Shown: positions 5,429-8,559 of the stretch, piece by piece | How positions within the stretch are numbered: the stretch's first letter is position 1 | Layout of the letters: every line of letters begins with the position of its first letter | Assembly: GCA_020353135.1 (NCBI GenBank) | Contig: CP070688.1 | Span: 1,170,092-1,178,650, forward strand | Length of the DNA: 8,559 bases | Direction: 5' to 3' | From: Chloroflexota bacterium | Lineage (GTDB): Bacteria; Chloroflexota; Anaerolineae; Promineifilales; Promineifilaceae | The notes under the pieces: generated by a model | What the model was told of the DNA's origin: nothing | Seen by the model: the letters and a program-made list of their open reading frames with translations, nothing else | Databases searched by the model: none | Made by a program: the position numbers and the translations under genes

Positions 5429-6832
5429 TTGGCTAGATTTGATATGTCGACGACTGAGAGCCAGATAGAACTTAGTGCTTCGTCCGCGCCGGCCGAGCTA
5501 GACGGGGAAAGCCGGCCTTTTAGTCTGGGCCGCGTCGTCCGTCTGAGTACTTTTCAGATCGGTTCGGCCATGGCCGATATCTTCACCGCTGGCGTATGGA
5601 ACCGAATCATGATCTCGGATTTCGGCATTCCGGCCTGGCCCGTCGGCTTGTTGCTGGCTCTGAGATACTTCCTGGCGCCTATCAGCCTATGGGTTGGCCA
5701 CCGCTCTGATACCCGGCCGCTGTGGGGCTGGCACCGTACCTCCTATATCTGGCTAGGGCGTGGCCTGATGCTGATCACTTTTCCTATCATGGGCGCCAGC
5801 ACGGTGCGTCTGGAGCAAGATACCGGCGACTTCATGGCCTGGAGCATGCTGCTGCTTTGTTTCCTGGCCTACGGCCTGGGCACTCTGATTTCGGGCAGCC
5901 CCTACCTGGCCCTGGTACGCGATTCAGCGCCCAAATCGAAGCAGGGCATCGCCATCGGCATCGTCGAGACGGTCTTGATCGCTATGTTCCCGGTTGCCGC
6001 CATCGGCTTTGGCGCGATGTTGGCCAGCTACGACCAGGCTTTGTTCTGGCGACTGATCCTCTTCGTGGTGCTCGTGGGTGGTTTCTTCTGGTGGTTTGGC
6101 GTCTCTGGGGCCGAAAGAGCGAACCGAGGCTACGGCGTCGGCCCGACCGAGAGCAAACGCATCGATTTGCGATCCACCTTCGGCCGCATTTGGGGCGACG
6201 GCCGCACCCGGCGCTTCTTCTTTTTCCTGTTTGTGGCCACTTTCTCGGCCTGGTTGCAGGACAATATCCTGGAACCCTATGGGGCCGATGTTTTCGACTG
6301 GGACGTAGGCCAAACGACCCGTCTGACCGGCTACTGGGGTACAGCTACGGTGATCGTCCTGGTGGCTTCGTTTTTCATCTGGCGCAAGCGGCCGCCGGAA
6401 ACACTATCAGGCATCGCTCGAACCGGTTTACTCATTATGGCTTTGGGTATGGTCCTGCTGGTGGGCAGCGCCTTCAGCCTGGCGTCCTCGATGTTTTTGA
6501 GTGGGCTGGTCGTCTTTGGCGCCGGTTTTGGCCTGTATACCTTCGGCGGACTAAGCCTGATGGCTGTGATGTCGCCTGACCCGCACTCCGGCGCCTACCT
6601 TGGCCTTTGGACGGTGGCCATCCTGGTCTCAAAAGGTTTGGGTACTTTTATGGGCGGTGTGATCCGGGATGTGATGCTATTCGTCCAGGGCGACGCGTCG
6701 CTGGCCTATGGGGTGGCCTTTGGCCTATCGGCCGTTGGCCTGGTTGGGGCGGCGCTGATCTTGACTGGCCTCGACATCGTCGGCTTCGCCCGGGACAGCG
6801 GCCGGCTTGAGACCGAACCGTTGCCGGCATAG
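5429..6832 (+). CDS. BCD-family (PucC/LhaA-like) MFS transporter
   Basis: This is a 467-residue inner-membrane protein of the major facilitator superfamily, PucC/LhaA/Bch2 branch. Members assist light-harvesting complex assembly or (bacterio)chlorophyll delivery in phototrophs. The family signatures are clear: SLGRVVRLSTFQIGSAMAD (32-50), VWNRIMISDFGIPAW (56-70), the loop GHRSDTRPLWGWHRTSYIW (90-108), and QDNILEPYGADVFDWDVGQTT (277-297), equivalent to the QDxLLEPYG motif. About 12 hydrophobic segments are visible, split by a polar central loop (about 227-260). I take TTG 5429 as the start because AGAGG (5418-5422) is 6 nt upstream; ATG 5444 is an alternative without a clear ribosome-binding site and would shorten the protein by 5 residues. 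It appears to be transcribed alone from its own promoter. With no photosynthesis genes in view its cargo is uncertain; it may move another tetrapyrrole or an unrelated substrate. Confidence 0.9.
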   Translation: MARFDMSTTESQIELSASSAPAELDGESRPFSLGRVVRLSTFQIGSAMADIFTAGVWNRIMISDFGIPAWPVGLLLALRYFLAPISLWVGHRSDTRPLWGWHRTSYIWLGRGLMLITFPIMGASTVRLEQDTGDFMAWSMLLLCFLAYGLGTLISGSPYLALVRDSAPKSKQGIAIGIVETVLIAMFPVAAIGFGAMLASYDQALFWRLILFVVLVGGFFWWFGVSGAERANRGYGVGPTESKRIDLRSTFGRIWGDGRTRRFFFFLFVATFSAWLQDNILEPYGADVFDWDVGQTTRLTGYWGTATVIVLVASFFIWRKRPPETLSGIARTGLLIMALGMVLLVGSAFSLASSMFLSGLVVFGAGFGLYTFGGLSLMAVMSPDPHSGAYLGLWTVAILVSKGLGTFMGGVIRDVMLFVQGDASLAYGVAFGLSAVGLVGAALILTGLDIVGFARDSGRLETEPLPA

Positions 6833-6877
6833 AATTCTGATCCGGCCGGCGACGCTAAGACGTACATTCCCCCCCGC

Positions 6878-7990
6878 TTACAAACCCAGGTCGAATTGGC
6901 GGGCGACCGGCTCCTCCAAGCTGCTGACGCCCACGCCCAAGAGGCGCATGCGTTGACCCGGCGGCCAATTCTCGCGCCAGATGGCCAGCGCCACGTGATA
7001 GATCTTCTCTTCGTCGTCGATGCCAACTTCCAGCGACTTCTGCCGCGTGAAGGTCGTGAAGTTTGCCCAACGAAACTTGACGCGCACGGTGTGAGCTACC
7101 AGGTTGCGCCGCCGTAGGGATCGAGCCACGCTGGCCGACTGTTTACGCAACTGCTCTTGCAGCACTTCAGGATCGTTCACATCCTGGCTGAACGTCCACT
7201 CCTGGCTTACGCTTTTAGGATGCCTTCTTTCTGCATGGACGGCGCGGCGGTCAATGCCCATGGCCCGGCGCTGCAGTGACTTGGCGTGCCGGCCAAACTT
7301 GGCCACTAGATCGTCCGTATCGTGGCTGGCGAGCTCGCCGCAGGTGCGAATGTTAAGTTGATTTTCCAGGCGCTTGGCCGTGCGCGGCCCGATGCCCAAA
7401 ATAACCCGTACCGGCTGGGGAGCCAGGAAGGCCGCCTCCTGGCCGGGAGAAACAATGGTGCAGCCCTCTGGCTTGTCGTAGTCTGAGGCGACTTTGGCTA
7501 CCAACTTGCTGGTGGCCAGGCCGACCGAGGCCGGCAGCCTGGTCTCCGCTTTGACGCGGCGGCGAATGGTTTCGGCCAGCGCTTCGGGATCAGGCGCCTC
7601 TGATAGATCGACGAAGGCCTCGTCGACGCTCATTCGCTCCACATTGCCATACGCGCCCAGAATGGCCATCACCGCTTTTGACGCGGTCTTGATGTCCGAC
7701 CAGTCGCGGCCGACGATCTTTAGCTGGGGACAGAGACGAATCGCCCGGCTCGAGGGCATGGCCGAGCGCACGCCAAATTTCCTCGCCTCGTAGCTGGCCG
7801 AGGCGATGACGCCGCGGCTATCTGGCCGGCCGCCGACCGCCAGCGGCAAGCCTATATCTTCAGGGTGCTCGAGCAGGTGGACATTGACGAAAAACGCATC
7901 CATGTCCAGGTGAAGTATGGCTCTAGGCCATTTCATCGGTTGACTTCTGGCTGACTGATCCAGATAAGCATCTTTTTCGACGGTTGCCAT
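6878..7990 (-). CDS. dinB: DNA polymerase IV (Y-family translesion polymerase)
   Basis: This 370-residue error-prone polymerase bypasses damaged template bases, acting on DNA with the sliding clamp. The palm carries the metal ligands Asp29 and Asp31 in HLDMDAFF and Asp123-Glu124 in SVDEAF. Phe34 sits at the steric-gate position, and SYEARKFGVRSAMP (66-79) is the fingers motif. Two helix-hairpin-helix-like segments follow (about 157-172 and 194-220, LGIGPRTAKRLE), then the little-finger domain (about 254-356). The last six residues, QFDLGL, match the C-terminal beta-clamp-binding motif (QLVLGL in E. coli Pol IV). The protein is full length and looks intact. The ATG at 7990 adds about 18 residues ahead of the usual family start; the ATG at 7936 (Met19) is an alternative, and neither has a strong ribosome-binding site. 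It is convergent with the carrier gene and monocistronic in this window. The SOS-like dyad just upstream suggests damage control. Confidence 0.95.
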   Translation of the reverse strand: MATVEKDAYLDQSARSQPMKWPRAILHLDMDAFFVNVHLLEHPEDIGLPLAVGGRPDSRGVIASASYEARKFGVRSAMPSSRAIRLCPQLKIVGRDWSDIKTASKAVMAILGAYGNVERMSVDEAFVDLSEAPDPEALAETIRRRVKAETRLPASVGLATSKLVAKVASDYDKPEGCTIVSPGQEAAFLAPQPVRVILGIGPRTAKRLENQLNIRTCGELASHDTDDLVAKFGRHAKSLQRRAMGIDRRAVHAERRHPKSVSQEWTFSQDVNDPEVLQEQLRKQSASVARSLRRRNLVAHTVRVKFRWANFTTFTRQKSLEVGIDDEEKIYHVALAIWRENWPPGQRMRLLGVGVSSLEEPVARQFDLGL

Positions 7991-8000
7991 GCTTCCCGAA

Positions 8001-8019
8001 TACTGTGCCTTGACCAGTA
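8001..8019. promoter_or_regulatory. SOS-box-like dyad next to the dinB start
   Basis: TACTG (8001-8005) and CAGTA (8015-8019) form a perfect inverted repeat with a 9-bp gap, 10 bp upstream of the dinB ATG. The outer half-sites equal those of the proteobacterial LexA box (TACTG-N10-CAGTA), but the gap is one base short. LexA boxes in other phyla differ in sequence, so this is only a candidate operator. Confidence 0.3.
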
Positions 8020-8248
8020 CAGCGTTGCGCTTCGCCGATCTTGGTCAGGCGCCAGGCATCGCCGGGGTACGAGCCAGGAGGTACACAACGGACGGATACC
8101 TGGCGCCTTCACCGGGGTACTCCAGGTCTGTGTTTCCGCAGACCTGAATTACCTCGGCCGGCATTATTAAGCGCCAATCGGCCGTGAAAAAGCCGTGAGT
8201 TAAGGGCCAAGATAATTGATCGGCCGTTCATTTATGCGCCCTGGGAGG
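8020..8248. other. Intergenic stretch with nested inverted and direct repeats, no gene
   Basis: No credible coding frame was found. AGGCGCCAGG (8047-8056) and CCTGGCGCCT (8099-8108) are a perfect 10-bp inverted repeat around 42 nt. CCGGGGTAC occurs at 8062-8070 and again 50 bp later at 8112-8120, each preceded by GGCGCC and followed by CCAGG, so the stretch also reads as an imperfect tandem duplication of about 50 bp. A further hairpin follows at 8123-8146. ATCGGCCGT is repeated at 8177-8185 and 8219-8227. The stretch could be the long 5' leader of dinB (minus strand), the 3' region of the URO-D gene, or a remnant of a repeat element. It matches no RNA family that I recognise. Confidence 0.5.
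8123..8146. repeat. Strong hairpin
   Basis: CAGGTCTG and CAGACCTG are perfect 8-bp arms around 8 nt. As plus-strand RNA the stem extends by a U-G and a G-C pair to 10 bp with a UUUC loop. On the minus strand the inner pair becomes a C-A mismatch and the tetraloop is GAAA. There is no adjacent T tract on either strand, so it is not a standard terminator. Confidence 0.5.
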
Positions 8249-8559
8249 TCAGCCTGCTTCGTCGACGAAGGCCCTGAGGGCGCGAATATTGCGGGTCGGC
8301 GTGTTGGTCATGATGACGCAGCCCACGCCGAGCAATAGACGTTGGCCCCCGGTGTTGCCCAGCGCCTCCTTCGCCTCGGCCATGGCCTGCTCGGGCGATT
8401 CCCGCAGCAGTGACCAGCGCGAAACGCCGCCGCTGACGGCGCCAGAGAACTGCTCCAGCCCTTCGGCCAGCGATAAACCCGTGTCGCGATCGTGCCAATT
8501 GACGCACTGAACCGGGTAGTCGGCGACCAGGTCGAACATAATGTCTTCTTCACCGTGGA
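8249..8559 (-). CDS. URO-D family protein (uroporphyrinogen decarboxylase-like), C-terminal part
   Basis: The visible part is the last 102 residues; the 5' end lies beyond the window, since the frame stays open through HGEEDI to the edge and the ATG at 8539 is internal. DLVADYPVQCVNWHDRDTGLSLAEG, the run from LEQF to WSLL, and TGGQRLLLGVGCVIMTNTPTRNIRALR match the C-terminal barrel of the URO-D superfamily. The end resembles the LGxGCVIPTxTPxENL pattern of the diverged paralogues (MtaA/CmuA-like and uncharacterised URO-D proteins). Genuine HemE usually ends its barrel with a NLGHGVLPxTP-type motif. So a methyltransferase-like or unknown role is as likely as haem synthesis. The active-site N-terminal motifs are outside the window. 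The family is firm; the function is uncertain. Confidence 0.8.
   Translation of the reverse strand, partial: HGEEDIMFDLVADYPVQCVNWHDRDTGLSLAEGLEQFSGAVSGGVSRWSLLRESPEQAMAEAKEALGNTGGQRLLLGVGCVIMTNTPTRNIRALRAFVDEAG

Noticed and set aside
6823..6850. GCCGGC...GCCGGC pairing at the end of the carrier gene as a terminator
   Set aside because: The arms are short, self-complementary and common in this GC-rich DNA. The first overlaps the coding end, and no T tract follows on either strand.
8120..8175. ACCTGA near a hairpin suggested a TPP riboswitch
   Set aside because: The CTGAGA element and the rest of the thi-box are missing, and no thiamine gene lies downstream on that strand.
8185..8227. Minus-strand CGGC followed by five T residues as a terminator of the URO-D gene
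   Set aside because: Only about 4 bp can pair, across a loop of roughly 25 nt, so stability would be poor. The T run alone is not enough.
8232..8507. Second minus-strand frame overlapping the URO-D gene
   Set aside because: It is in another frame of a gene whose own frame clearly encodes URO-D motifs.

Overview
The window is GC-rich bacterial chromosome with tightly packed genes on both strands. The gene set suggests a Chloroflexota bacterium, perhaps an Anaerolineae- or Caldilineae-like lineage. The clues are a PucC/LhaA-type (BCD family) MFS carrier, an archaeal/SCP-x-type thiolase, a DUF2332 protein and a diverged URO-D family protein side by side. This is a judgement from gene content only. 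There is no rRNA, tRNA or phage/IS gene to fix the taxonomy.

Layout, left to right. (1) Positions 3-527, plus strand: the C-terminal part of an alpha/beta hydrolase, cut by the window edge but with its Ser-Asp-His triad visible. (2) 619-1272, minus strand: a MerR/excisionase-type helix-turn-helix regulator with an alpha-helical C-terminal domain. (3) 1273-1487: a divergent intergenic region with two overlapping dyads between candidate promoters. (4) 1488-2561, plus: branched-chain aminotransferase (ilvE). (5) 2562-2954: a gene-poor spacer of about 390 bp with several potential hairpins and a good promoter candidate. (6) 2955-4097 and 4094-5314, plus: a thiolase and a DUF2332 protein that overlap by GTGA and look translationally coupled. 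(7) 5315-5428: an extended -10 promoter followed by a perfect 12-bp palindrome. (8) 5429-6832, plus: the BCD-family membrane carrier. (9) 6878-7990, minus: DNA polymerase IV (dinB), convergent with the carrier and preceded by an SOS-box-like dyad. (10) 7991-8248: an unassigned intergenic stretch rich in inverted and direct repeats. (11) 8249-8559, minus: the C-terminal end of a URO-D family protein, cut by the window edge.

The genes do not form one pathway. The only clear operon is thiolase-DUF2332. BCAT and the thiolase both concern amino-acid or acyl-CoA carbon, but they are separated by 393 bp and each has its own promoter candidate. I see no evidence for a new defence, mobile or biosynthetic system. 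The points most worth a second look are the coupled thiolase-DUF2332 pair, which lacks the usual DUF35 partner and the second thiolase cysteine; the palindrome in the carrier's leader; the structured spacer upstream of dinB; and the PucC-like carrier with no photosynthesis genes nearby.
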